Assembly: GCF_017255295.1 (NCBI RefSeq)
Contig: NZ_JAFKDE010000002.1
Span: 682,001 to 746,000, forward strand
Length of the DNA stretch: 64,000 bases
Reading direction: 5' to 3'
DNA from: Nitratireductor aquimarinus
GTDB taxonomy: Bacteria > Pseudomonadota > Alphaproteobacteria > Rhizobiales > Rhizobiaceae
Part shown: positions 35,858 through 44,066 of the stretch, in pieces
Numbering within the stretch: the stretch's first letter is position 1
How the letters are laid out: every line of letters starts with the position of its first letter
Position numbers and translations under genes: made by a program
The notes under the pieces: model-generated
The model's input: the letters and a program-made list of their open reading frames with translations, nothing else
Told to the model about the DNA's origin: nothing
The model's database searches: none

Positions 35858-38005
35858 TTACAGGGCGGTGACTGTTTCAAGAGCGCTTTGGTTTTTGAGG
35901 CTCGGAGCTTTTTTGAAGTCCCCGGCCAGCTCCCTGAGGAAACGGGATGTGCGCGATGAAAGAGCGAGCGGCAGGTCTTCGCGCTTGCGGCTGGCGCCCT
36001 CCGCGCCTTCGCTGGCGACCAGCTCTTCGCCTGTTTCGATACGCATGGGGCCTTCGATGCCGGGCAGCGACTTGATCTCCACATTCTGGTGGGCGAAGGC
36101 CATCATGCGCTGCCAGACCATGGCGGGCAGGGAGCCGCCAGTCATGCGGCGCGTGGGGTGGAAATCGTCATTGCCGAGCCAGACTGCGGCGACATAATTG
36201 CCCGTATAGCCCACATACCAGCCATCCCGATAGGACTGGGTGGTGCCCGTCTTGCCGGCTGAGCGCGTCATGGGAAGCGCGGCGCGGCGACCCGTGCCCT
36301 GTTCGGGCACAAGGATGAGCATCTGGTTCATGGACGCCGCTGCCTTTTCGGACAGAACCCGGCGCGGCGGTGAGGCATCGCGGCCATGGTCGTAGAGCAG
36401 CCGGGCCGAATGGGTCGATAATTGCGAGATGCCAAACCGGGTGTCGGCGTAGCCGCCATTGGCGAAAACGGAATAGCCGGTGGCCTGATCGAGCGTGGTC
36501 ATGCCGGAGGTGCCGAGCACCATGGTCTTGTGACCGTTGAGCGGGGATTCGATGCCAAATGACTTGATCAGCGCGATGATCGGGTCGATGCCCAGATGAT
36601 CGCGCGCCAGGCGAACCGGCACGGTGTTGTAGGATTTGATGAGGGCGCGCGTAAGGGTGACGCGGCCGGCATAGCTGCGCCCGTAATTGCGCGGTGACCA
36701 GCTGCCCCATGAGATGGGGCCGTCTGAAATGAGGGAATCGGGCTCGAACCCGTTTTCCATCGCGACGGCGTAAACATAGGGCTTGAAGGACGAGCCGGTC
36801 TGGCGCTCAGCCTTGGTGGCGCGGTTGAACTGGCTTGCGCCATAGTCGCGTCCGCCGACGATGGCGCGCACGGCTCCGTTCGTGTCCATGAGCGTGATGG
36901 CGCCTTCGGAGACATCGTAGTCCTTGCCGTACTGGCGCAGATGGAATTCCAGCGATTCCTCCGCCGCCTTCTGCAGATCCGGGTCAAGCGTGGTGCGGGC
37001 GACGAGCGAATGGGTTGTGCCATTGGGAATGACGCGTTTGACCTCCTCGAACGCCCAGTCGAGGAAGTAATCGGGGGCTTCCGCGCCATCGCGATCGACG
37101 GCAGTGGCCGGCTGCAAACGGGCCGACAGGACCTGCCCTTCGCTCATGAAACCGGCCTGCACCATATTGGTGAGCACTTCATTGGCGCGCGCACGCGCGG
37201 CCGGCAAGTTGACATGCGGTGCGTAGCGGGCCGGAGCCTTGAAGAGGCCGGCAATCATGGCGGCCTCGGCGAGGCTCATATCCTTGACCTGTTTGTCGAA
37301 ATAGAAATCGGCCGCTGCTGAAATGCCGAATGTGCCGCCGCCGAGATAGGAACGGTCGAGATAGTATTGCAGGATTTCGGATTTGGAGAGGTTCATCTCC
37401 AGCCAGACGGACAGGAAGGCTTCCTTGACCTTGCGTTCCAGCGTGCGCTCATTGGTCAGAAACAGGTTCTTGGCAAGCTGCTGTGTGAGCGTGGAGCCGC
37501 CCTGAACAACGGAATTGGCGCGGACATTTTCGGTGAAGGCGCGGGCAAGCCCCAGGAAGTCGATGCCGAAATGCTCGAAGAAGCGGCGATCCTCGGTGGC
37601 GAGAATGGCCTTGATGACGTGATCGGGCATCTCGTCGACAGGCACGGAATCGAGCTGGATGATGCCGCGCTGTCCGATTTCGTTGCCGTAGCGGTCCAGA
37701 AAGGTGACGGCGTAATCGTCCTGGGCGCGCCAGTCTCCGGCGGTCTCCTCGAAGGCCGGCAAGGCGAGCCCCAGCATGACGACAGAGCCGACGGCGGCGA
37801 GGGTGACGCCTTCGCTAAACAGTTCCACCGTTGCGCGTTTGAAACCGTAAACGCGAAAGCGACGGGAGAAGATTGTTATGCTTTCCCAGATTTCGGCGAG
37901 CTTGAACCCCGCCTCGTAGAGCGTTGAATCGATCCATGCATCGAGCGCCAGAAGTCTGGTCGCCCGGGGAGCCTTCGTCTGCCGTTTTTCGCGCGGCTTA
38001 TTCAC
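35858..38005 (-). CDS. Class A penicillin-binding protein (PBP1 type)
   Basis: A 715-residue bifunctional wall synthase. A cytoplasmic N-terminus precedes one membrane helix near residues 65-85. The glycosyltransferase domain shows ATEDRRFFEHFGID, containing the catalytic Glu, and QGGSTLTQQLAKN. The transpeptidase domain has the SxxK motif in TGSSFKPYVYA (about Ser405), SYNTVPVRLA and KTGTTQ near residue 585. All catalytic motifs are intact. It polymerises glycan and cross-links peptides in the periplasm. No neighbouring wall gene indicates a specialised role; mrcA/pbpC-type naming is uncertain. Confidence 0.93.
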   Translation of the reverse strand: MNKPREKRQTKAPRATRLLALDAWIDSTLYEAGFKLAEIWESITIFSRRFRVYGFKRATVELFSEGVTLAAVGSVVMLGLALPAFEETAGDWRAQDDYAVTFLDRYGNEIGQRGIIQLDSVPVDEMPDHVIKAILATEDRRFFEHFGIDFLGLARAFTENVRANSVVQGGSTLTQQLAKNLFLTNERTLERKVKEAFLSVWLEMNLSKSEILQYYLDRSYLGGGTFGISAAADFYFDKQVKDMSLAEAAMIAGLFKAPARYAPHVNLPAARARANEVLTNMVQAGFMSEGQVLSARLQPATAVDRDGAEAPDYFLDWAFEEVKRVIPNGTTHSLVARTTLDPDLQKAAEESLEFHLRQYGKDYDVSEGAITLMDTNGAVRAIVGGRDYGASQFNRATKAERQTGSSFKPYVYAVAMENGFEPDSLISDGPISWGSWSPRNYGRSYAGRVTLTRALIKSYNTVPVRLARDHLGIDPIIALIKSFGIESPLNGHKTMVLGTSGMTTLDQATGYSVFANGGYADTRFGISQLSTHSARLLYDHGRDASPPRRVLSEKAAASMNQMLILVPEQGTGRRAALPMTRSAGKTGTTQSYRDGWYVGYTGNYVAAVWLGNDDFHPTRRMTGGSLPAMVWQRMMAFAHQNVEIKSLPGIEGPMRIETGEELVASEGAEGASRKREDLPLALSSRTSRFLRELAGDFKKAPSLKNQSALETVTAL

Positions 38006-38349
38006 CCAACCTCCGTCCGGCCATTTGCGGCCAACCCGATCACATCCGCGCCATTGGATTATGTGCCGAGAATGGTCCTGCAGTGTGACGCATTTATGAT
38101 ATCCACCCTAGCGCGAATTTGTGTAAATTTCGCCGAATTTCAACGTTTTCTGCAAGTGAAATCCGGCATGATGGCTAACGCCGGGGCAGGCTATGTCAAA
38201 ATATAGGAAAAAATTCTTGACACCGTAACGGCCCGCTGATAGGTTTCAGGCATGGTCGCAAAGTTGCGGCATCGGGGCGGGTCTTCTGGCGAAGGCGCGC
38301 CTTTTTTGTTTCCGAAAATGGATGGCGATCTCATGAGGGTCTCTTGGGC
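38006..38349. other. Intergenic region upstream of the GTA cluster
   Basis: About 340 bases without a gene, between the divergent penicillin-binding protein gene and the GTA cluster. It is AT-richer around 38095-38215 and contains a promoter candidate at 38217-38245. Confidence 0.6.
38217..38245 (+). promoter_or_regulatory. Candidate sigma-70-like promoter of the GTA cluster
   Basis: TTGACA at 38217-38222 and TAGGTT at 38240-38245, separated by exactly 17 bases, about 105 bases upstream of the first GTA gene. The -35 box is a perfect consensus; the -10 box is imperfect. Confidence 0.45.
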
Positions 38350-38823
38350 ATGACGGTTTCGGCCGATCTGATGGCCCTGCGCGCGCTTTGTGAGGGCGCG
38401 CCGGCCTCGTTTGAGCTCTTGGCGCTGGCCAGTGGCCGCTCGGAGAGGCTGTTGCGCAAGCGCGCGCAGACGGAAGGGTGGAAGACGCGGGATGGCGTCC
38501 AGCCCCGCGCCTGCGGGAACCGGGCAGAGGTTCTGACGGGGCTGATCTTCACGGAGCTCGAGCGGACGATTGAGCGCGGCGTGCGCGATGACGCCTATGA
38601 CAAGGCGCGGATCGATGCGCTGGGCTCGATGCTCAAGATGGTTGAGAAGATGCGTGAAAACGCTGCCGGTGAGCAGGATGCGGATGCAGAGCAGGCTCCA
38701 AGCGATGAAGACATGGCCGCCGCACTCGAACGCATCGACGAACGCATTCGCAGCCTTGCCGAAGAACTGGCGGGAGGGCTGGGCGCGGGCGAACCTTCAA
38801 AAGCGGTTGGCGCTGGCGATTGA
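38350..38823 (+). CDS. GTA terminase small subunit-like protein (g1 position)
   Basis: A 157-residue protein at the head of the GTA cluster, just before the large terminase. The N-terminal 55 residues suggest a helix-turn-helix (FELLALASGRSERLLRKRAQ). The middle (GLIFTELERTIERGVRDDAY) and acidic C-terminus are helical, as in small terminases that recognise DNA for packaging. Assignment rests mainly on position and size. ATG 38350 is chosen over an upstream TTG at 38344. It overlaps the next gene. Confidence 0.7.
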   Translation: MTVSADLMALRALCEGAPASFELLALASGRSERLLRKRAQTEGWKTRDGVQPRACGNRAEVLTGLIFTELERTIERGVRDDAYDKARIDALGSMLKMVEKMRENAAGEQDADAEQAPSDEDMAAALERIDERIRSLAEELAGGLGAGEPSKAVGAGD

Positions 38824-40054
38824 GCGGGAATGGCTGGGCTCGGCGCGGCTTGCGCAATATCCGCTTGGCGCGATTTTCGACAGCTGGCTTGTGATGGGCG
38901 GACGCGGCGCGGGCAAGACCCGGCTGGGGGCTGAATGGGTCAACGCGCTGGTGCGCGGTCTGCCGCCCTTTTCCGGCGGGCGGCGCTATGGGCGGCTGGC
39001 GCTGATCGGTGAGACGCTGACCGATGCGCGCGAGGTGATGGTGGAGGGGCCGTCGGGGGTGCTTGCCGTGTCGCGCGGCGCGCGCCCGCGTTTCGAGGCA
39101 AGCCGCAGGCGCATCGTGTGGGAGAATGGCGCGGTGGCGCATCTGTTCTCGGCAGAGGATCCCGACAGTCTGCGCGGACCGCAATTCGATGCCGCCTGGT
39201 GCGATGAGTTGGCCAAATGGCGGCTGGCGGATGCGACGTTCGACATGCTGCAATTCGGACTGCGGCTTGGCGAGCGGCCAAGGCAGCTTTTGACAACAAC
39301 ACCGCGACCGATCCCGCTGATCCGCCGGCTGATGGACGATCCGCATGTGACGGTGACGCGGATGCGTACGGACGAAAACCGGGACAATCTTGCGCCGGGC
39401 TTCATCCGGGCGATCCGCCAGCGCTATGCGGGCACGCGGCTGGGGCGGCAGGAGCTTGACGGCGAGCTGATCGAGGACCGGCCTGACGCATTGTGGACGC
39501 GGGCAATGCTGGAGGCGGCGGGTTGCGCAGAACGGGCGGGAGACTTGAGGCGCATTGTGGTGGCGGTGGATCCGCCGGCTGCTTCGGGCCGCCGCTCGGA
39601 CGCCTGCGGGCTGGTGGCGGCGGGGCTCGATGCGGCGGGCCATGGCGTGTTGCTGTGCGATGAGACGGTGAAGGGCGCAAAGCCACAGGAATGGGCGGCG
39701 CGCGCGGTAGCGCTTTATCGCCGGCTCGGTGCCGACTGTCTGGTGGCGGAGGTGAACCAGGGCGGCGAGATGGTGGCGACGGTGATCGCCACGGTTGACG
39801 CGAGCGTGCCGGTGAAGGCGGTGCGGGCAACACGCGGCAAGTGGCTGCGGGCGGAGCCGGTGGCGGCGCTTTATGAACAGGGAAGGGTGCGCCACGCGGA
39901 GCGTTTTCCGGCACTTGAGGACGAGATGTGCGATTTCGGCCTCGATGGTCTCTCGGGCGGGCACTCACCGGACCGGGTGGATGCGCTGGTCTGGGCGCTG
40001 AGTGAACTGATGCTTTCGAACCGGCGGGAGCCGCGTGTGCGCGCGCTCGGCTGA
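38807..40054 (+). CDS. GTA large terminase (DNA packaging ATPase, g2)
   Basis: About 415 residues. Walker A is VMGGRGAGKTRLGAEWV, close to the N-terminus, and the Walker B-like AAWCDELAKWR lies about 100 residues later. The nuclease domain begins at RIVVAVDPPAASGRRSDACG. In a GTA it cuts and pumps host DNA into preformed heads. The start is uncertain: the frame is open upstream to 38570 and no ATG is well placed. TTG 38807 minimises overlap with the upstream gene, while ATG 38706 would overlap it by 118 bp. Confidence 0.88.
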   Translation: MALAIEREWLGSARLAQYPLGAIFDSWLVMGGRGAGKTRLGAEWVNALVRGLPPFSGGRRYGRLALIGETLTDAREVMVEGPSGVLAVSRGARPRFEASRRRIVWENGAVAHLFSAEDPDSLRGPQFDAAWCDELAKWRLADATFDMLQFGLRLGERPRQLLTTTPRPIPLIRRLMDDPHVTVTRMRTDENRDNLAPGFIRAIRQRYAGTRLGRQELDGELIEDRPDALWTRAMLEAAGCAERAGDLRRIVVAVDPPAASGRRSDACGLVAAGLDAAGHGVLLCDETVKGAKPQEWAARAVALYRRLGADCLVAEVNQGGEMVATVIATVDASVPVKAVRATRGKWLRAEPVAALYEQGRVRHAERFPALEDEMCDFGLDGLSGGHSPDRVDALVWALSELMLSNRREPRVRALG

Positions 40055-40087
40055 GGCAGACAAAGAAACACAGATCGGGAAAATCAC

Positions 40088-41257
40088 ATGGCTTGGTATT
40101 GGCCCTGGGCAAGGCGTCCGGGAGGTGCTGACGCGCCGGTTGAAACCAAACAGATGCATGCCGGCGGTTTCGTCGCGCTGCACCGGGAAGCGGAGGCGCG
40201 GTTTTCGCGGCGCGACTATGCTGCGATGTCGCGCGAGGGGTTTATGGCCAACCCGATTGCGCATCGCGCCGTGCGGCTTGTGGCGGAGGCGGCGGCGGCG
40301 ATCCCGTGGCTGCTTTATGAAGGTGCGCGGGAGCATGACGCGCATCCGGTGCTGGAGTTGATGGCGCGGCCCAACCAGCGCCAGGCCGGCAGCGGCTTCA
40401 TGGAGGCGCTTTACGGGCATCTGCTTCTGTCGGGCAATGCCTATCTGCGCATGCTGGAAACGGGCACGGGCACGCGCGAACTGCATCTATTGCGGCCGGA
40501 CCGGGTGTCGGTGGTGGCGGATGCGGGTGGCTGGCCGGTGGCGCTGGACTACCGCGAGGGCAAGGCGCGCGAGCGTGTGCCGCTGGAGGCGGGGGCAGCG
40601 CTGCAACTCACCCTCTTTCATCCGCTCGACGATCATTATGGTTTCGCGCCGCTGGGCGCGGCGCTGATGGCGCTCGACACGCACAATCAGGCGGCGCGCT
40701 GGAACAAGGCGCTGCTTGACAACTCTGCGCGGCCCTCGGGAGCGCTGGTCTATGCGCCGAAAGAGGGCGGGAACCTTTCCGACGACCAGTTCGACCGGCT
40801 GAAGGTGGAGCTGGAACAGGGCTATGCGGGCGCCGCGCGCGCCGGACGACCGTTGCTTCTGGAAGGCGGGCTCGACTGGAAGGCGATGAGCCTTTCGCCG
40901 CGCGACATGGACTTCATGGCGGCGAAGAATGGGGCTGCCCGCGACATCGCGCTGGCGCTCGGCGTGCCGCCCATGCTGCTTGGCATTCCCGGGGACAACA
41001 CCTATGCCAATTATCAGGAGGCGAACCGGGCCTTTTACCGTCTGACCGTGCTGCCGCTTGTGGGGCGGGTGGCGAAGGAGTTCTCCGCCTGGCTCCAGCC
41101 GGTGTTCGGCGCTGGGGTGCGGCTCTGGTACGACGCGGACGGCATCGAGGGGCTGGCCGCCGAGCGCGAGGCGCTGTGGAGCCGGGTGGGCGCAGCCGAC
41201 TTCCTGAGTGACGAGGAAAAACGCCGGGCCGTAGGCTATGGCCCGCGCGGCGAGTGA
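40088..41257 (+). CDS. GTA portal protein (HK97 family, g3)
   Basis: A 389-residue portal forming the ring through which DNA enters the head and to which the tail attaches. Typical blocks are MSREGFMANPIAHRAVRLVA, the LLLSGNAYL stretch and ALGVPPMLLGIPGDNTYANY. ATG 40088 follows shortly after the terminase. The C-terminal tail REALWSRVGAADFLSDEEKR contains a 25-bp stretch that is repeated 1560 bp downstream. Its stop overlaps the GTG of the next ORF, coupling it to the toxin-like islet. Confidence 0.93.
   Translation: MAWYWPWARRPGGADAPVETKQMHAGGFVALHREAEARFSRRDYAAMSREGFMANPIAHRAVRLVAEAAAAIPWLLYEGAREHDAHPVLELMARPNQRQAGSGFMEALYGHLLLSGNAYLRMLETGTGTRELHLLRPDRVSVVADAGGWPVALDYREGKARERVPLEAGAALQLTLFHPLDDHYGFAPLGAALMALDTHNQAARWNKALLDNSARPSGALVYAPKEGGNLSDDQFDRLKVELEQGYAGAARAGRPLLLEGGLDWKAMSLSPRDMDFMAAKNGAARDIALALGVPPMLLGIPGDNTYANYQEANRAFYRLTVLPLVGRVAKEFSAWLQPVFGAGVRLWYDADGIEGLAAEREALWSRVGAADFLSDEEKRRAVGYGPRGE
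41168..41192 (+). repeat. 25-bp direct repeat, copy 1 (inside portal gene)
   Basis: Identical to 42728-42752 and in the same reading frame, encoding EALWSRVG. The two copies are separated by exactly 1560 bases (a multiple of three). Confidence 0.85.
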
Positions 41258-41984
41258 GGCGCATTATGTTGGATGCGGGGATGCTTGCCGCCCGAATGCG
41301 CGGGGAGGCCGCTTGGTTCCGCCTGCTGGCCGCCGCCGCGCGGCTGGAGATGGCACTGAAATACAATCCCAGATGGCACCTTCAGCCGCGCGTGCCGGCG
41401 GGAAATCCTGGTGGCGGGCGGTGGACGGATGGAGGCGGGGGGGCACTGGTTCCGGCGCTATGGGGCAGGATGAAGCACCTGTCCTGCAAAGATCGGCAGA
41501 CAGGAAAAGAAGTATAATCAAGGATACGCCCGCAGTCTTTGAGGTTGAGGCGAACTCAGAAGCAAACGGCAGCAAACCAATCTACGAACTCCATGAGATG
41601 AACGAGGTGTTTGAGCATGCCGTGGACATTCTGAAGGAGGCGTCGGCACAAGATGTCGATCATCGATTGGTGATGGCCATCGTCTACATGGAGACCACGC
41701 ATGGGTACTATGATCGGCTGCACCCTCGGCCCAAGACGGTTTTGCCGATGAATGTCCATGTGTCATATTGGTCGGGCTTTGGCTGGAGTCGGGAAGATCT
41801 ACAGGTTCCGGCGACCAATATTCGAGCCGGAGTGACTTTGCTGAAGCGTATATCAGAGCGGGTGAAAGAGCCTACGGTTGCAAAGGTAGCAACGCTGTAC
41901 AACAATCTGTCAGTAGAGCAGGTTTCAGGTTATGGGGCTCGTGTTCAGAAAATCTATGAAGAAGAACCGTGGTGGGATTTGTAG
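41254..41984 (+). pseudogene. Portal-coupled lysozyme-like toxin candidate, frameshifted
   Basis: Two frames read as one gene. The first (GTG 41254 or ATG 41266) gives MLDAGMLAARMRGEAAW, then QPRVPAGNPGGGRWTDGG. A run of seven G at 41437-41443 follows. One extra G would join it to the second frame, which continues as GQDEAPVLQRSADRKR and a domain with HRLVMAIVYMETTHGYYD, AGVTLLKRI and KVATLYNNLSVEQV, ending in KIYEEEPWWDL at 41984. That domain looks like a lysozyme or soluble lytic transglycosylase, with Glu in METTHG as the likely catalytic residue. It is coupled to the portal stop (GTGA). It may be broken, phase-variable, or hit by a base-count error. Confidence 0.65.
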
Positions 41985-42291
41985 GAATATTTCTTTTGGG
42001 AAAATTTTAATATTTTCCCTTATTATATCGGTTTTTATATCTATTTATATTGTTTATATAGCCCTAGATCATAATCCTCAATCTTCATATTGTGCTTCAT
42101 ACGAAGGTTTTGATTGTAGATTTGGGGCTGGTTTTATTTTTATTTTTGATTTGGTGTCGAAATCGGATTTTATAGAGTGGGGGAATTTATTTTTATTGGC
42201 CTTGTCATGGTTCTCTGCCTCGTTGTTAATTTTATTCATCGTTAGTTCTATGGTTTTGTGCCTCGTGCGGTATTTTCTCCGGCACACGTAG
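41956..42291 (+). CDS. AT-rich small membrane protein, possible immunity protein
   Basis: A 111-residue protein with two strong hydrophobic segments (ISFGKILIFSLIISVFISIY and LFLLALSWFSASLLILFIVS) around a short loop with Cys residues (SSYCASYEGFDC). Its DNA is visibly much richer in A and T than the flanking GTA genes, which points to foreign origin. It overlaps the 3' end of the lysozyme-like gene by 29 bp. A membrane protein next to a peptidoglycan-degrading effector could be its immunity factor or a holin. No family was recognised. Confidence 0.6.
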   Translation: MKKNRGGICRNISFGKILIFSLIISVFISIYIVYIALDHNPQSSYCASYEGFDCRFGAGFIFIFDLVSKSDFIEWGNLFLLALSWFSASLLILFIVSSMVLCLVRYFLRHT

Positions 42292-42349
42292 GGCAATGCC
42301 TTGATTGCCTCCCTTACGGGGACCGCAGAACAAGGCCGGGAGAAAGACA

Positions 42350-42631
42350 GTGTCTGTTCCAGACGCTTTTACTCGCATGGCGCGCCATATGCATGCCGAT
42401 GTGGAGCTTGTCGTTCGATCTGATGACGAGTTGCCAGCCTATCTCGCTCGGTCCTTGACCGCGCAAGAAAAGGAAATTGCATCCGGTTTTATCGAACGGT
42501 TGCTGGCGGACGGGCTGAACGATGAGGATTTGGTGAAAATCTGGTCAGAAACGGGCTCTGATTGCTACCTTCGCAAAGGGTATGCGGAGCTTTTTTATCG
42601 GGAGCTCCTTGAGGCACTGCGTGCCGGGTAG
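42350..42631 (+). CDS. Hypothetical protein, immunity-like
   Basis: A 93-residue acidic protein starting at GTG 42350, seven bases after a GGGAG ribosome binding site; ATG 42377 is an alternative. The sequence ends DLVKIWSETGSDCYLRKGYA plus a helical tail. The W-x-x-(S/T)-GSD pattern followed by a short helix recalls small immunity proteins of polymorphic toxin systems, but no named family can be assigned. The frame is intact, unlike the toxin-like genes on both sides. Confidence 0.5.
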   Translation: MSVPDAFTRMARHMHADVELVVRSDDELPAYLARSLTAQEKEIASGFIERLLADGLNDEDLVKIWSETGSDCYLRKGYAELFYRELLEALRAG

Positions 42632-42646
42632 ATTGGCGATGACGAG

Positions 42647-43077
42647 GTGAGTGATGGAAGTTCCCGAGGTTTTTGCCGCCTGGCTGAAGGGATGAAACTC
42701 GCAATGGAACTTTCCGGCGATGATCGGGAGGCGCTGTGGAGCCGGGTGGGCGGCGCGGATCGACAAGCGCTACGTCCACCATACACGGTGAAATACTTCA
42801 TTTCGAAGCTGTTGCTCGACAGGCGCGTGATCGATTTCAGGAGCTCACCCGTGGGGCGGTTCCCCATTTTAGTCCTCTCTGGGGACGCAGGTGGTTGCTG
42901 AAAGAGCTCTTTCGAAACGGGTACAGATTTGAGCGCAATGCCAAAAGTGGAGATGGTGTGATCTACCGCAACCAGCATACCGGCGAGGCGTTCGCATCAT
43001 GGCAAGCCTCCGGGAGAATTTCCGCACTAAAGTTGACGCGAAAATCCTTTCAAAATTCTACTACAGGTATAGGATGA
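42647..43077 (+). pseudogene. Remnant: portal C-terminus copy joined to a toxin-like C-terminal domain
   Basis: The first frame encodes MKLAMELSGDDREALWSRVG, containing the 25-bp copy of the portal 3' end, and stops at 42901. A second overlapping frame carries a more protein-like sequence to 43077: GEILHFEAVARQARDRFQEL, SPLWGRRWLLKELFRNGYRF and NAKSGDGVIYRNQHTGEAFA. The block with G-Y-R-F and Y-R-N-x-x-T-G-E resembles small toxin tips of polymorphic toxins. Frames do not join without at least one shift, so this looks like a decayed toxin tip with a short homology tract at its 5' side. Confidence 0.5.
42728..42752 (+). repeat. 25-bp direct repeat, copy 2 (upstream of toxin-like remnant)
   Basis: Exact copy of 41168-41192, in the reading frame giving EALWSRVG as in the portal protein. 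Confidence 0.85.
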
Positions 43078-43138
43078 GGGGTGACCTCAAGGAGCAGCCG
43101 CACACACCCGTTCCTGACACCGATTGAGGCAGCGACCC

Positions 43139-43546
43139 ATGAATATGATCGATGAAATCGGTGCAAGGATTCTGGCTTCGCTTGAGGAAAGCTGGGAGGA
43201 CAATGTCTTTACTCTCATCAACACGGTGTACCATCCGCCTTCAAGCGCAGATTTGATCGAATACTGCAGTGCGATCAGAGATTTGAAGCAGAGAGAGCTC
43301 GTCAGTTTCTCGTGGAGGATACTCAGTCCCGGTGACTGTCCGAGTTTAACTGAAAGCGAGACCAGCGCCCTGCTGGATTCGTTGGAGGACTGGTTTGTGC
43401 TGGGCGGAGACGGAAACTGGACATGTGGTAAGGGCGAAATTTGTACCACCGTCATTCCGCAACTTTTTATCGGCGAAGGCGGTGGAGCTGAACTGGCCGA
43501 AAAACTGGTCCATGATCGCGGGTTCGAATGGTGGATTCATGAATGA
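43139..43546 (+). CDS. Hypothetical protein, immunity-like
   Basis: A 135-residue acidic soluble protein with an intact frame. It opens MNMIDEIGARILASLEESWE and contains LIEYCSAIRDLKQRELVSFS and ALLDSLEDWFVLGGDGNWTC. The helical N-terminus followed by a small alpha/beta core and low isoelectric composition fit immunity proteins of contact or phage-borne toxins, but no family is recognised. GC is lower than in flanking GTA genes. It is the last ORF of the islet. Confidence 0.55.
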   Translation: MNMIDEIGARILASLEESWEDNVFTLINTVYHPPSSADLIEYCSAIRDLKQRELVSFSWRILSPGDCPSLTESETSALLDSLEDWFVLGGDGNWTCGKGEICTTVIPQLFIGEGGGAELAEKLVHDRGFEWWIHE

Positions 43547-43581
43547 TGAACATTGCGAACCGCGCGAAGTGAGCGCGGTGC

Positions 43582-43610
43582 GTGGTTCGACAGGCTCACC
43601 ATGAGGGCTG
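43582..43610. repeat. Dispersed repeat fragment at the right edge of the islet
   Basis: The segment GTGGTTCGACAGGCTCACCA followed by TGAGGG is a motif that recurs as a short intergenic repeat in many proteobacterial genomes. It lies between the last islet ORF and the DUF6107 gene and may mark a recombination or insertion junction. Confidence 0.45.
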
Positions 43611-43703
43611 TCTGTTGTCTGCCGTCTGGCGTTTGGAGGCCGGGTAGGCAGCCGGGCATTTGAGCCCGGATATTTGAACAAGATCCCGAACGAGGATTTT
43701 CTG

Positions 43704-44063
43704 ATGACCGATATGACCCATGCGGGCTGGATATGGCTCGCAAAGGGGGCTGGCGCTGTGGCCGGCTCCGCGATTTCGCTTGCCTATATCCTGCCGAGCC
43801 ACCGGCGTGATGCGGCGATCCGCTTTGCGGTTGGCGTGGCTTGCGGGATGGTTTTCGGCGGGGCGACGGGGCTGAAACTGGCCGAGATCCTGGAACTGAC
43901 GGAGCGGCTGGGAGCGGCGGAAACCATGCTGATGGGCGCGGCGGTGGCAAGCCTCTGCGCGTGGAGCGCCATCGGTCTGGCGCTGCGTTATCTCCATGCG
44001 CGCCCGGTCGGGGCGCTGCCGCAGGAGAGGCATGATCGTCTTCGCGAACAGAAAGGACGCTAG
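43704..44063 (+). CDS. DUF6107 family membrane protein (g3.5 position)
   Basis: A 119-residue protein with two or three hydrophobic stretches (WLAKGAGAVAGSAISLAYIL, AIRFAVGVACGMVFGGATGL, LMGAAVASLCAWSAIGLALR). It sits immediately before the prohead protease, as the small g3.5 ORF does in Rhodobacter GTA. The role is not established; a holin-like or assembly function is possible. ATG 43704 is preceded by GAGG at eight bases. GC and codon use return here to that of the GTA genes. Confidence 0.7.
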   Translation: MTDMTHAGWIWLAKGAGAVAGSAISLAYILPSHRRDAAIRFAVGVACGMVFGGATGLKLAEILELTERLGAAETMLMGAAVASLCAWSAIGLALRYLHARPVGALPQERHDRLREQKGR

Positions 44064-44066
44064 AGG

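Noticed and set aside
38290-38307. AAGGCGCGCCTT palindrome followed by six T as a terminator
   Set aside because: The palindrome leaves no loop, so a stable hairpin would have only four base pairs; it also lies just upstream of the GTA start.
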